Part shown: positions 42,038 through 53,705 of the stretch, one piece after another
Layout: each line of letters begins with the position of its first letter
How positions within the stretch are numbered: position 1 is the first letter of the stretch
NCBI GenBank assembly: GCA_029204225.1
Contig: CM055102.1
Coordinates: 12,197,939 to 12,261,938 of the forward strand
DNA length: 64,000 nucleotides
Source: Diphasiastrum complanatum
Lineage: Eukaryota; Streptophyta; Lycopodiopsida; Lycopodiales; Lycopodiaceae
Direction of reading: 5' to 3'
Notes under the pieces: generated by a model
Database searches by the model: none
Seen by the model: only the letters and a program-made list of their open reading frames with translations
What the model was told of the DNA's origin: nothing
Program-made: the position numbers and the translations under genes

Positions 42038-42891
42038 ACCCAACAGATTGATTTTTATCAGTTAGCAGCGATATCTCAACAACGTGCTAGAAAAGTATGG
42101 TATGGCCAACTACAAACCAAGTCACTTTCCACTCAACCCTGGACTAAAATTATCAAAGGAACAGTCTCCTCAAACTGAGGCAGAAAAGGAGAAAATGAAG
42201 CGTTACCCATTTCAATCCATTATCGGCTCACTGATGTACGCAATGATCTGCACGCGACCAAACCTTGCATATTTGATCAGTACACTCAGCCAGTTCCTAT
42301 CATATCCAGACTTAACTCAATGAAAAGTGCTAACAAAGGTCATGAAGTACATCAAGGCAACAAAAACTCTCAGCATATGCTATGGAGGCAGTCAAACTGC
42401 CAACATCCTTGAAGCCTACACAAATGCGGATTGGACAAGAGATGTCGATTACAGAAAATCAACTTTTGGATTTGTATTTTTATACAACCAAGGCCCAATC
42501 TCATGGAACAGCCAGAAGCAGACCTCAGTTGCATTGTCATCAACGAAATCTGAATACATAGTTGTCACAAATGCAATTAAAGAGACGATTTGGCTAAGGC
42601 AACTGCTTGCAGACCTCAACCTTGCACAAACACTTCCTACAACAATCTATTGTGACAATCAAAGCAAAATAACATTATTTCTAAATCCTAGATTTCACTC
42701 TTGAAGCAAACATATCGAAATTAGGTATCATTACCTTAGAGAAAAAGTGCATAGCAAGGAAGTAACATTGGTTTTCTGTAGAACAAACTACATGGCAGCA
42801 AATTACTTCACAAAGGCTCTATCAAAGGAGCAACATCTCAGATTTAACGATATGTTAAATCTGAAGATCAAAGTTTTTCAAGATCCACATT
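42038..42891 (+). pseudogene. Copia B2 RT end and RNase H
   Basis: From QQIDFYQLAAISQQRARKVW through a frame change to YGMANYKPSHFPLNPGLKLS and YPFQSIIGSLMYAMICTRPN. After another change come LEAYTNADW, DYRKSTFGFVFLYNQGPIS, SVALSSTKSEYI, TNAIKETIWLRQLLADL and IYCDNQSKITLF: the RNase H domain with its acidic residues. An Arg-to-stop change precedes KHIEI-like sequence. The region ends at the polypurine tract. Confidence 0.9.
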
Positions 42892-42900
42892 AAGGGAGAG
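42892..42900 (+). promoter_or_regulatory. Polypurine tract of copia B2
   Basis: AAGGGAGAG directly before the LTR start. It is the plus-strand primer in copia replication and fixes the LTR boundary. Confidence 0.8.
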
Positions 42901-43435
42901 TATTAGATTTCTTATGCTCAGCCTTAACAAACCGTTCAAGTAATGAGCATCCTGAAAACAGCCAAAGGTCGACAACATAATTCGGATCTTCGCATTTTTC
43001 CAAGACTTCGTTTTTCCTTAAAACATTTTCGTTTTAAGGCACCTTCGTCTTTTTTGCATTTTTTGCACCTTCGAAAAAAATGCGACACTGTGACCAAAAT
43101 TCATTTTATAACCATTGCCGGGTTTTTCACATTTTTGCACCTTCGAAAAAAATGCGACATTGTGACCAAAATTCATATTAAAGGTATTGTCGGGTTTTTT
43201 TTTGCACCTTCGAAAAAAAATGCAACACTGTGACCAAAATCCATTTGAAAGGCACTGTCGGGTTTTTCCAAATTTCTCTACCTTTGCTTTAAAGGAACCT
43301 TTGAGATTTTTGCACCTTCAAGATTTACATGCTTTGTCTATTCAAGGGCACCTTCCCATTTTTTGGATTTTTCCAACAGTGGCAGACTGACGTCACCAAC
43401 TTATCATCAACCCTAAAAACAGTTGCAGATTCTTT
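42901..43435 (+). mobile_element. 3' LTR of copia B2 (truncated)
   Basis: Starts TATTAGATTTCTTATGCTCA (TG changed to TA). It contains three U3 repeats (about 43,080, 43,153 and 43,222) and stops after CATCAACCCTAAAAACAGTTG, where gypsy gag sequence on the other strand begins. Confidence 0.85.
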
Positions 43436-43845
43436 GTTCGCTTTACCATGTATAATCTCTTACTGCTTCTCTCTTTCCCATTTTAATTTTACTTAAAAGG
43501 AGAAAGAGATCTTCCATAAATTATCTTGGGGTTAAATCTCGTAATGAGAGCGGCTTTAACCACTTTCCAATCTTGTCATTCTACTTCCTCTTGGTTATAA
43601 AACCAAACTTGAGCAGCTCCAATTAAGGCCATAGGGAATAACTGAAGTTTATCTTGTGGAAAAACTTCGTCATAAACCCTACATGATTCAAAAAAGATCT
43701 AGAAAAATATGATTGGATCAGATAACCCATTGTACTTTGGTATATCTAGAAAAGGAGACCTTCTAACAATAATTGGTGGTGGGTTAATTGGTCCTCCAAC
43801 CATAATTCCAAATTATGTCAATCAAAAAATGAGATTGGATTTAGA
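43436..43845 (-). pseudogene. Ty3/gypsy J gag capsid fragment
   Basis: On the minus strand: VGGPINPPPIIVRRSPFLDI, PKYNGLSDPI, FESCRVYDEVFPQDKLQLFP, MALIGAAQVWFY, DWKVVKAALITRFNPK. This is the retrotransposon-gag capsid pattern of Ty3/gypsy elements. It has stops and is cut at 43,436 by the B2 LTR. Upstream on the minus strand lie a leader and an LTR. Confidence 0.82.
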
Positions 43846-44249
43846 TTTTTCAATAAAAATCCTATCTCAATTCAGATAAGGTCTGTTGAAACTGTATCAC
43901 TTGAAAATAATCAGATTTTTGATTTTTGAGAAATAGATCTTGTTCATTCAACACTAAAAATGAAGATGTTTCAAAATCACTATCAAAATGGTTCAAAAAC
44001 TTGACAGAGACTAGATCTGGTAAATCAGAACATAAAAATAGTATTGGTAAAGGTTTCCTGGTCGAAGGTAGTCTAACTCAGATAAATACATGGTAGAACT
44101 AGCGAAGGTTCTTTCAGACAGACATTGGGGTTTTGTAGCTTGGCGAGACTAAAATTTGACTTTTTGGAAGATCCTGATAGATCTAATCTTCGTCAAACTC
44201 TCAAATGATAAATTACTTATAGTGGGTTTCTTTCCTAGCCATTCCTCAA
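43846..44249 (-). other. Leader of gypsy element J
   Basis: Non-coding stretch between the inferred LTR and gag. No primer site matching tRNA-iMet was seen. Confidence 0.45.
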
Positions 44250-44990
44250 CCCAGGATCTAAGCAATCTAGCATCAAGGAGATGAAGTTAGTTGTCACATG
44301 TAGGTTCGTTCCCATGAGAGCGATAGCATATCTCAGATTTTAGCATGAATGTAAGATCCACATATAACTCTAACATCCATTAATCCTAACCATTAACACT
44401 ACGATCCACAACGAAGATAGCTTACTCTTTCTCTCTCTTCCTTTCTCTCTCACAAAAAGCATAAGAAGATGCAATTTCAATAACATTCAGATCCTACAAT
44501 TAACAAATGCAACAAAAGCATGAGAGATGGAGGAAAAGTAATAGAGAGCAAGGACATTCACAAATCCATTTCATAGGAGAACCAATCTGCTTTATTGAAA
44601 TGAGGATATGAACACGTGTAGCAAACTTGAGTTTGCCCCTTTTTATAGTGGAGAGGATAACATTGGCCTCAAAATCCTATTGGCCCATTTCTACCTCCCT
44701 AACTATTCAAACTTAAAAAAGAGTGGGAACCCATTTCAAAATTGGAGGGAACCAATTTGAAATTGAATTTGAACCAATTTTGGTGGGAGTCCCAACTTTA
44801 TTCACTAACTTGACATTTAGGCGTGGGACATTAAAAGTCCCGCAAAAAGGCCTAAAGTCCTTTTACTGACTTTCTAATTATCAAATAACTATGTAATCAT
44901 CGGGGTGGACTTACACACACAAAGTGCCAAATCCCTCTCACTGATTAACTAAAGTTGGGGTCTCCTTGGGGTCCGCAAACTCTCCAATAG
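44250..44990 (-). mobile_element. LTR-like region of gypsy element J
   Basis: On the minus strand: a CCAATAGGATTTTG box, then TATAAAAAGGGG (44,637-44,648), then an AATAAAG polyadenylation-type signal (about 44,591-44,597) and a CT-rich region. That is the U3-R-U5 order of an LTR, placed before a gypsy gag. The ends were not fixed. TGGGAGATACTATTGG near 44,990 is a possible start. Confidence 0.6.
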
Positions 44991-45036
44991 TATCTCCCAC
45001 CAAAACTGGTGGCGGCACGACACTTGCGAGAGGAAG

Positions 45037-47945
45037 TTATTGGGGGCTTTTATTAACATCACGTTGTATTTTTATTAAATGATACTGCACCTTCTCCATG
45101 AAGTCCAGTTGGGCGGTGTTGAAATCTAGGTTGTGCGACAAAAAATAGTGATGGACTTCGACGATCCACTTTGAGGTCGTCCAAGCGGTGAACCGAGATT
45201 CCCATGAGCCTCCCATCATGGCAACACGAAAATATATTCTGGTCACTAGCAGCTGATCTTTAATACTATTTGACACCATTGGCTTATTCGGATTGAATGC
45301 CAAAGTGAGAAGACAATCATCCATCCCATTGCAACGAATGCCAATAGAGTTAGATCTTTTGCGAACAATGCCGATTGTCTCACTGTTGGATCGGGAGAGT
45401 GGACATACTCCCACTGGTATGCTTGTAGGGCTCTCTGGAAATCCACTGATGTCTCCCAATTGTAAGGTTGGTGGATTATTGGCCAATTCGATGTATGGAT
45501 GGTAATTTTGTCCATGGCCAATCCCAAATCCTTCCACTTATTCCTTCGCGGCATTGGAACGTAGTAAGGATCTACGCACAGCTGGTGAGGGATGGCCACA
45601 TAACTCCTGATTGATTACTGAGTTTTCTTAAAAATTGTAGTTCTCTAGGCCGGATGCTCTCCCAATGCAGGTAGCTTATCCTACATTTTGCCCGCCTCAA
45701 TTTCAGAGGTCTTAAACTTAATGACCCAACCACCACGCGAGGACTCATGGGGATGTTGCACCAAGAAGCTCTAGATCTGGTCCTCGATGCTGATTGGTCT
45801 TCTGAACAATGGTCTGGTCCCTGAAGAAGATGGACCGGCTTCAGCAGCTTGGGTGTCCATTGCTTTTGGAATTTCAGGCCCTCCACCCTGGTCCATGCCT
45901 GTATCAAATCATGTATCCATTCTTGCCTCTTCCTGGTGTTGAGAGGAGAACTACAACATGAGTGAAACTAGAATTTGAGGCCCAGCTTCCAATACCTAAG
46001 CGGCTGCCTTTTCATAATCTTTAATAATAGCTTTTGCCTTGCCAAGCTTAGTGGTGGCCATCCTTTTGAGTTTATCAAATCTCTCTTGAAACCTCGTCAA
46101 TGAAGTACGGTAGGTTTCAACTTTCCAAAACAAGTATCTAATTTCATCCGGTGTGATTGGGCGATCAGGCACTTGTGTTTGCAAATAGGCATCGCATTCA
46201 AGGGTGGTTGCATCCAGTTCACCTTGAAGGCATTCACGTTCCAACACGGCTAAGTCCAATTGGCTTGCCAACAACAAGGCTTGTTGTTTTGAATCCTGAA
46301 CCACTTTGTCCACTTTGTCTTGTCCGTGGTGAGTGCATTTTGAAGGGTCGCCACATAGTCTTCCAGGTGTTGGGCAGACTGGTTGGTCTTCTTTAACTTA
46401 ACTTCAGACTTTGCCTTGTGTTGTTTACCAATATTCAGCTCATAGTTCAAATGAATAATCTTTTGGCTAATTAGTGTGTTCTCTGTGCCCAGATCTGATA
46501 TGCCCTTGTTCATGTCGTTTTCTCATCAATCATGGTCTGGATTACTCGTGCAAGGTTTGAAACTAGACCCATTGCATCACCAGAGTCCACGATCGTCAAA
46601 ACAACAGCAACATGAGCAACAAGAACAGCTCTAGTAGGAATTGTGCCGACTGGCCTCTGGTGTTTGGCCAGTTCTTCTTCTTCGAATATATCTTCTGCTT
46701 CAAAACCCTCTGACACTGTGGCATCAAACTGCTTTGGAGATGGAACAACATGAATGACCCTGATGGTGTGCAGTGCAGCTTCAGCTTGATCTTGCTGGTC
46801 AATCTGGAAAGAATCATCAAAGCCAGTAGAGGTATCATGGAATTGTTCGAATCCTCTTCCAGGGGATTGGAGATCAAAGGGACCTGGGCTTTTGGGCATT
46901 TCAAAGATTTCATCTGGGCCCAGTGGATTGGAATTATCAAACATATCCATGAAAGATTGTATGTCTGATCTGTGAGGGAGACACGGCTGGGACAACTATG
47001 ATTGAAATGGTAGATCCAATTGTCACAGATTGACCCTATGAGAAAGCGGAGGTGAGGGATGCATCAATGGATTGAGGGATGGGTAGCTCAGTGTGGATTG
47101 CAGCAGGGGGTGAAAGCACAGCGGTGGTTGGTTGCCTAGTACGATGATGTGACGCGAAAGACGAGTCGGGAACGATGATCTCGCTGCGTACACGACAATG
47201 ACTATGTGAACGCGATGCTTGGTGTGAGAATTCAACCGGTGCTTCTTCATATATGGAGAGCATAGAATCCATACTGAAGCCAGGGATTTTATTATCAAGG
47301 TATGAGACTACAAGGAGGGATAACAACTGGCCAGCAGCAAACTAATGTTTGGTATTACTCTTGATAGCTCGTTTGAGCTCTCCAAACACAATCTTGGAGT
47401 AGTTATATGGTTCCAGTGGGGCTTTAGCTATCTTGGCTTGGGATTCCACTATCTTATTCAAAATCAGGGGTTTTCAACCATCAAGAAATTATTGAGGAGC
47501 TGGGCAACAACATGGATGGTAGAATCAGTAATGGCCTCTAAGAGATAGCTGTCATTTGTCTAATACAAATCATTTGTGGTATCAATATAAGGCTTAATAG
47601 TCTATTTTGCCTGTTTATGTTTGGTGAGGCTTGAATGCCGGATGAAATCCCTATGGCAGCAAGGGCGGCTTTAGTTACATGCACCTTGTGTGTGGCTCCT
47701 TGGAAGGGAATATAAAATTTGAATTTCACCTCCTTCCAGGTACTAAAGGAAAGAGTGATAAAATCCATGCTAATTCATCCTGAGAAGGCTCTCTCATGAA
47801 TACCCATTGTAGTGAGCAGAGGCTCTGCAAGGGCCATCCACTGAGTGACCATGCTTGTGCTAGGAAGTATCATGATGTCCATTGCAGATGGGACATCACA
47901 ATGGATAGTATAACGAGGCGACTGAGAAGTGTTTGTGGAAGACAT
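45037..47945 (-). pseudogene. ORF X: long unclassified element ORF with coiled coil
   Basis: The minus-strand start codon at 47,945 (ACCATGT) opens MSSTNTSQSPRYTIHCDVPS, then GIHERAFSG, a TGA at 47,777, and MDFITLSFSTWKEVKFKFYI with ATHKVHVTKAALAAIGI. Coding pieces continue in changing frames: a proline/acidic part (47,326-46,510; PLGPDEIFEMPKSPGPFDL), a heptad-rich coiled coil (46,513-45,996; SQLDLAVLERECLQGELDA, TSLTRFQERFDKLKRMA), and a C-terminal part (45,907-45,037; VDPYYVPMPRRNKWKDLG, ESRFTAWTTSKWIVEVHHYF, LDFMEKVQYHLIKIQRDV). I recognise no enzyme motif. Fragments occur at 14,513 and 37,171, so X is repetitive. It lies downstream of gypsy integrase on the same strand, but has its own TATA box. 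Confidence 0.6.
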
Positions 47946-48086
47946 GGTGGAACAAAGTTAGAAACTGAGAGTAATGAGCGCGAGTGTATAACAGAAAGCA
48001 GTATGGATAGTTTGGAAGGCTTTGGTCGCTGGAAAAATCAGCAAGAGCTTTGCTAGCACAAGTGAGAAATGAAATCAAATTCTGCT

Positions 48087-48094
48087 CTTTTATA
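48087..48094 (-). promoter_or_regulatory. TATA box before ORF X
   Basis: TATAAAAG on the minus strand, about 140 bp before the X start codon, with a CT-rich leader between. The sequence from 48,095 to 48,616 upstream is non-coding and may be the promoter or an LTR U3. Confidence 0.6.
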
Positions 48095-48616
48095 GTCTGA
48101 TTTGGAGGGGCCGCCCAAGGTCATCATTCACCCAAGTATTGTCATAACTACAAATTTTTAGAATCTGAACCTATAGCCAACCTAAATTAGGCATTTTAAA
48201 TCTATCTGGCATGTCGGCGAAGGTTCCCAAGATGGCATAATGTTGAACATTCGCCTAAGGTAAAAACAGGTACCAACCGGTTAAAAGAATGTTCGCCCAA
48301 CTCAGTATGGGTATATGGACCTTGCATATGAAAACTTGGCGAATAATTCTAACAGAGTTTGTGCAAAAAATGACCAAAAAAATAATTTTCCAAGTCATTT
48401 TCCACATAAGATCTAATTCTTGAAAATACTTTTGTTCAATTTTTTCTGATATGATGAGATATCTGACATTTGCTCATCAATCTTTCCTCACTTTTTTTTT
48501 TTACACTGTCTTTTCCAAAAGAAATATCAATTAAGTAGTAAAACCAAGAAATTGAAAAACAAATAAAATAAAAGCATCATTCGCAATCATGCTAACTAAA
48601 CTGGTGGTGCAGGCTG

Positions 48617-50170
48617 TCAAAACTTACATTGTCGGCTGCCATTCATTGGAGTATCAAAATGTTTTCCATCCAGATGTTCAAGAACAACTGCTCCATAGTT
48701 TAGTATTTCTTTGACTCTATACGGTCCTTCATAGATATACTTCAATTTTTCCTTGATCAGCTTAGTTTTATACATCAGCGCCAGATCTCCTTCTTTCAGA
48801 TCTTTTTTGTGTAACCGTCGATCATGCCATGCCTTACGGTGAGCTCTCTTTGCTGCTAACTCGTGAACCACCATCAATCCAGTTTTAGATAATTTGTGCA
48901 AAGCTTCATGGTGCAGTTGTAAGGATTTGTCATCATCTAATCTCTCTATTGCTGCTATGCATAGAGATGGTAATAAAAATTCAATCGGCATGACAACATC
49001 TTGATCATAAACCAGTTGAAACGGTGTTTGATTCATGCTACTCTTATAAGCGGTTATGAATGTCCATAATGCTGCATGCAATTTATGTTGCCAATCAAAA
49101 CGACTTGCTTCAACTATTTTTGTCATAATAGTGCAGAGATTTTAATTGGAAGATTCAACTTGGCCATTACCCCTGAGATAGTATGGAGTACTAAACTGGT
49201 GTATAACAAAAAAATCTTCCAACAGACACTTTATTGTTTGATTAACAAGGTGTGTAACACGGTCACTAACAATCTCAATCAGACATTCAAATCTGATAAT
49301 GATATTTTCATAGAGAAACTTAGCCATAGATTTTGCATCAACAACTTTAACAACTTTGGCTCCAACCCACTTGGTTATATAGTCAGTTGCGACGATGATA
49401 TATCTTGCTTCAGATCCTCGTGTCGAAGGATGAATAGGACCAACATAATCCAGTCCCCATTTTTCAAATGGCGCTTGCGATAAAACTGGATGTAAGGGTC
49501 CATAGTTCTATTTTGTAGGACGTCGTGCTCGTTGGCAAACATCACATGACTGAATATAATTTTCAGTGTCTTTATAAAGTGTAGCCACCAACAACTTAAT
49601 TGCAAAAGTTTGCGAACAATAATATCTATAGAGAAATGTCCTTCGCCCATGCTATCATGTGAAAACATTATCAAATTAGGTATTTCATGCGATAAAACAC
49701 ATCTTCAAAGAATATCATCCATTCCATGACGATACAATTGTCCCGCAATAAATTGATAAGGTTGTATCTTATGAATTAATTGTCTCTTTTGTACTTTTGT
49801 CAAAGAGTCATTAGGTTGCCCTAGCATCAAGTACTCAACAATATTCGCTGTCCACTCAAGTACTGCTTCTATGTAGAATAACGCAGCATCTGGAAGTTCA
49901 TCATCCACCTCAGTATTAACTGGCGCCAATTTGATTCTTGAAACACGGTCGACGAGATAATGCTGTTTATCCTTTCGAACCACAACTCGTGAGTCAAATT
50001 CGGTCAATAATAGTAACCATTTTGCAATACACCCTATATTATACGTCTTGTTTACCAAATAAAACAACGAAAGTGCGTCTCCATGTTGAAATTTCCATAT
50101 AGAAGAAATCATGGCTAATGCTTCATGTTCTATTGTTGATAGTTCTTCTCTGGATCTGTAAGTTGTCCCC
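48617..50170 (-). pseudogene. Ty3/gypsy pol: RNase H and integrase (minus strand, decayed)
   Basis: It begins inside RNase H: TYRSREELSTIEHEALAMIS, ALSLFYLVNKTYNIG, KWLLLLTEFDSRVVVRKDKQ. Then come a zinc segment (MFSHDSMGEGHFS, CWW) and the integrase core (YIIVATDYITKW-type, then RFECLIEIVSDRVTHLVNQT with the second Asp, then YYLRGNGQVESSNKNL with Glu). The intact 169-residue C-terminal frame (49,126-48,617) has WQHKLHAALWTFITAYKSSM, MNQTPFQLVYDQDVVMPIEF and GPYRVKEILNYGAVVLEHLD, the GPY/F module. RT, protease and gag are absent upstream of 50,170. Confidence 0.9.
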
Positions 50171-50862
50171 AATGTGGGCTGCTACTAACTATTAGCAAGA
50201 ACGATCTCGACAAAGAGAAAGAGATAGAAAATGCCAAATAGAATCATAGCTCATGCGTTAAGGACCACTAAAATAACTTCATACTTATTTTTTTGATTTG
50301 AATACAATTCACAAAAGAGGGTAAATAGTATGTGGAATCACTATTGATTAGTTTGAAAGTAAAGTTCAATTCGAAATTCAATGTAATAATGTAAAAAGAT
50401 GGCGTTTGTTCCTCAGGCGCCGGAGACAACCATCGTCTGATTAAATACTAAGGAGCCTAAGTCATCCATAATTCAATCAGACTGAGTAAAAGAGCTGAGA
50501 AAAGCAATTAAAAAGGTGTAATCAATCAAAACACACACATATCGAGATTAAAAACAAAGAGTAGAAGGTGTTGTTGATATTTTACACTGAATGCTTAAAA
50601 TAAGAGCATTTGCACAATATGGAGCATGAACAACACAAGTCGTTATAGCCTACATGGCAAAGCTTTCAATGCTCAATCTTATGCCTTGTTGCATTGTTTA
50701 TGAATGCGAACTGGATGTATATATACACAACATCCTTGTGATTACAAGAATTGCTTAACTAATGTATAACTAAAAGACTAGTTTAGTCTAACCAGATACT
50801 GATCATGAATGTACTTTACAAATATTTTTGTGTATCAGTCAGATGAGATGAATGACTCAATG
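50171..50862. other. Unassigned, non-coding
   Basis: AT-rich sequence with no open frame of note, primer site or recognisable LTR ends. It may be LTR or leader debris. Confidence 0.4.
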
Positions 50863-51000
50863 GAGTTGAAGCAGTCGAACAAGTTGATCGTTGAAGTAGT
50901 CGGATGACTCGATCGTCAAAGTAGTCAGAAGAGTCAGATACTTCGGATACTTCGGTTGATTGTCGAGTGACTTGATGGTCGAAGTAGTCGGAGATGGCTA
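50863..51000 (+). repeat. Degenerate minisatellite, GTYGAAGTAGTCGGA-type
   Basis: Units of about 25-30 bp with GTTGAAGCAGTCGAAC, GTTGAAGTAGTCGGATGACT, GTCAAAGTAGTCAGAAGAGT and GTCGAAGTAGTCGGAGATGG, interspersed with GATACTTCGGATACTTCGG. CpG-rich compared with its flanks. Confidence 0.75.
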
Positions 51001-52139
51001 GGCCTTCGATCTTCTTCAAATGGCTTAAAATGACATTCGAATGTAGAGATTGACAGGAGTGGATACCTACCCTTTACTTCGTAAATGAGATTTAGCCGGA
51101 AGGTTGAAGTGTTCGTCCTTCGAATAGTTTGTTGATTTGATTTTGTGTAGAAAGTCACAGGTGTCAAACTGCTGTACAGAAACTTGTGTATTTTACCAAG
51201 CATTGCTCTGCACACACAATGAAAGTAGCTTCGCAAGTACTATGGTTTATGTTAAGAAACATAGCAGAATAGCAAAACAGAAAACTATGATTCCTGCAGG
51301 TATTAGATGAGTAGACAGAAACCTAAAGAGGTTGCATTGATCCTAGATCAATAATTTAATTCAAGGATAGCGTCTGCGAGGGTTCTCTAATACTTTTCTG
51401 TCTTTTTTTCATCGAGAACTCTCGCACAAACACTTAGACATCAAACTAACTCTCACAAGTTTCTCTGTGTCCTGGTCTCATTGAGATGAAACTTCAGAGG
51501 GCTCTGTGAGAGTTCTATTGAATATTTGTATTTTTTTGGATTTTTTCAAGGGTTTTTTGAATTTTTTATGATTTTTCTTTGATTTTTACAATCTGCTTGG
51601 AACTAACTCTCGCAGGCTTCTATACAGGTCTAAGATAGTACTCTGGAGCTGTTGCCAGTCATGCAAGGGATAACTCTTACTGGTTTTGGAGATATTAAAA
51701 TCTGATGAGATTTAAGGCTCTTTTTCTCTCCAAAATACAGATTAATGTGTTTTTGGATTTTTTGGTTGATTGGTTTGGGTTTCAAGCCCTTAGAGGCTAT
51801 TCAGGGCCTCCTCTACCCTCTCACACCTCCTCTGCTAGCTATGAATAGTCCAAACACAAAAAAAAATACAGAGAACTAACTCTAAACTCCCAAAAATCTA
51901 CCTAAAACTACTCTAAAAAACAAGAAATAGCTAAAATGCAACTACACTAGTTAGTGAAAATCTATCCCCGACAACAGTGCCACTGTAGGGTCTTCAATAT
52001 GGCGTTGTAGTAGCCCTCTCGCCTGTCAACAAGGGTTAGTTCACTGGATAGGCACCTAACTATGCATAGATGCTACTTTTAGTTAGTTCCCTACTTTTCA
52101 TCTAGCTCTACCACCACTAACACTACTTCAACTAACTCT
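51001..52139. other. Unassigned, possibly gypsy LTR/leader
   Basis: T-rich, with repeated AACTCTCGCA/TGCGAGAGTT-like words (51,390, 51,605 and nearby) and no coding potential. Confidence 0.35.
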
Positions 52140-52750
52140 ACTCCCCTAAACTACCTTCATCATGATTGTAGGTGAAATGAAAGAGAAGATTAGAAGAGAT
52201 TGAGAGATGAGAAGAGAGAGATAGAGGGTGAGAGTGGAAGTTAGCTCAAATGCTCCTTATGCTTGCTAATGGAGAAACATTAACTAAGACAACCAATCAG
52301 CATGAAAATAAAAAGCAATGGAAACACAATCAAAAGCATTAGCAAGTAGTGAATAGCAAATGAGGATGCTTCTCTCCAAAAAGTGGTAGAGTTTTCTCCT
52401 TCTCATTAATCTTGGAAATAGAGTATAAATGGTGTCTTTTTATAAATGGAGAAGGGCTTTGCCCCAAAATCCTATTGGCTAATATCTACATTGATCCTAT
52501 CCATTCATCTTGGACCCAACTTGATCCAAGGGTCCACAAAAAGTATATTGGAAATCACAAGATTCATGTGAGTCCAAAATTAGACCCAACTCTAAGTTTA
52601 AAATTGACTTTGGGCCTCAAATTTTATTTTAATTACAAAAGGGCCCAAGTCTATTATTTTATTTACAACTCAACTTGCATGCTCATTGGGCCATGGGCTT
52701 ATACGCGTAGGATGTCATGCCCTCGCAACACATTTTATTGGCCAATATTA
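52140..52750 (-). mobile_element. LTR-like segment K (gypsy type)
   Basis: On the minus strand: CCAATAGGATTTTGGGG (about 52,465-52,482), then TTTATAAAAAGACACC (about 52,430-52,446). The upstream region is rich in GGGCCC-type words. The arrangement resembles LTR J but the sequences are not otherwise alike. Ends not fixed. Confidence 0.5.
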
Positions 52751-52764
52751 TTTATTTACAATTC

Positions 52765-53137
52765 GTCGGGAATACCCCCAACATATTCCAAAATCAAAGT
52801 TATTGTGGAATTACCGCCGCCAGCAACAATTCCTGGAGTTTATGTTTTTATGGGTCATGCGAATTATTATCGAATTTTTATTATGTTTTTCTTTGTGGAT
52901 CTTGCAAGACCTATATACAAATTGACCATTGTTCCTATTTGGACAATTGAGACGTTAGAAGCCTTTGAAAAATTAAAAAAATCATTAGCTTCGGCACCAA
53001 TACTACGTTCTCCAGATTGGACAATTGAATTTCATGTTCACACTGGCACTTCATCTTTTTCAATATCCAACGCTGCGACTTTCGCTTCCAAAAATGTCGC
53101 TTATTGTCTTCGTTCCTCAAAAACTGAAATTCTTTGA
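52765..53137 (+). pseudogene. Ty3/gypsy RT-RNase H junction fragment
   Basis: GIPPTYSKIKVIVELPPPAT, GHANYYRIFIMFFFVDLARP, IYKLTIVPIW, LEAFEKLKKSLASAPILRSP, DWTIEFHVHTGTSSFS: the RT thumb to RNase H start of a plant gypsy element. The frame is uninterrupted, but the piece is under 400 bp and neither flank continues it. Confidence 0.88.
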
Positions 53138-53139
53138 TT

Positions 53140-53700
53140 CGAATATATTCAAGAGCATACATAGCCAAAGAGCCTATATATAACTCTGTTGATCCGAAAG
53201 GCACGACCTGGAACTTACCCTAGATTATGCCCCAACAAAGACATTCTTTCTGTTCGATAAAGAGCTGGGCCCATAACCAGAGAAAGTCGTCCTTCTCCCA
53301 AGGTCACTTCCATTCATCAAAGGCGATGCCTACTGCGCCTGGTAACATCATGTAATCCACACGCCATTGCAATTCAATATTAAATGCATGTGGACATGAT
53401 TTTCAGAAGCGTCCAACAAATGCACGAAATCTGTCAGCACATACCTTCGACTGATTGCGTCATGTTCTCTTTGGCTATGTAGATACAGTTGCCAAATCCT
53501 GAGTTTGCAACTCAGCAGCCAGCTTCTGATCTTCCAATTGATGCTTGAGATTTGACAGCTCCTGTTTGAGCTTGTCGAGATTCGCGACAGCCTCCAAATA
53601 TTTAGGATGGTCTGAGGCTCCAGAACAGGATGGCACAGCTTGATATTGTTGTGTAAGGTCATCAATGTCAAATGATGAACAATAAATGTTGTTACACACT
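53140..53700 (-). pseudogene. Coding-like fragment with coiled coil, unknown
   Basis: On the minus strand: NLDKLKQELSNLKHQLEDQK (heptads), then, across stops, LWAQLFIEQKECLCWGII and VVPFGSTELYIGSLAMYALE. Composition and phase suggest former protein, perhaps a retroelement structural ORF. No family was recognised. It ends at about 53,705 against the leader of element G. Confidence 0.4.
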
Positions 53701-53705
53701 TTCAG

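Noticed and set aside
48617-50170. Endogenous pararetrovirus instead of a gypsy element
   Set aside because: The region is RNase H followed by an integrase with a GPY/F module. Plant pararetroviruses lack integrase, and no movement or coat protein motifs are seen.
52412-52760. First half of the 241-residue plus-strand frame at 52,412
   Set aside because: Only the part from about 52,765 is gypsy RT. The earlier part reads through a minus-strand LTR by chance.
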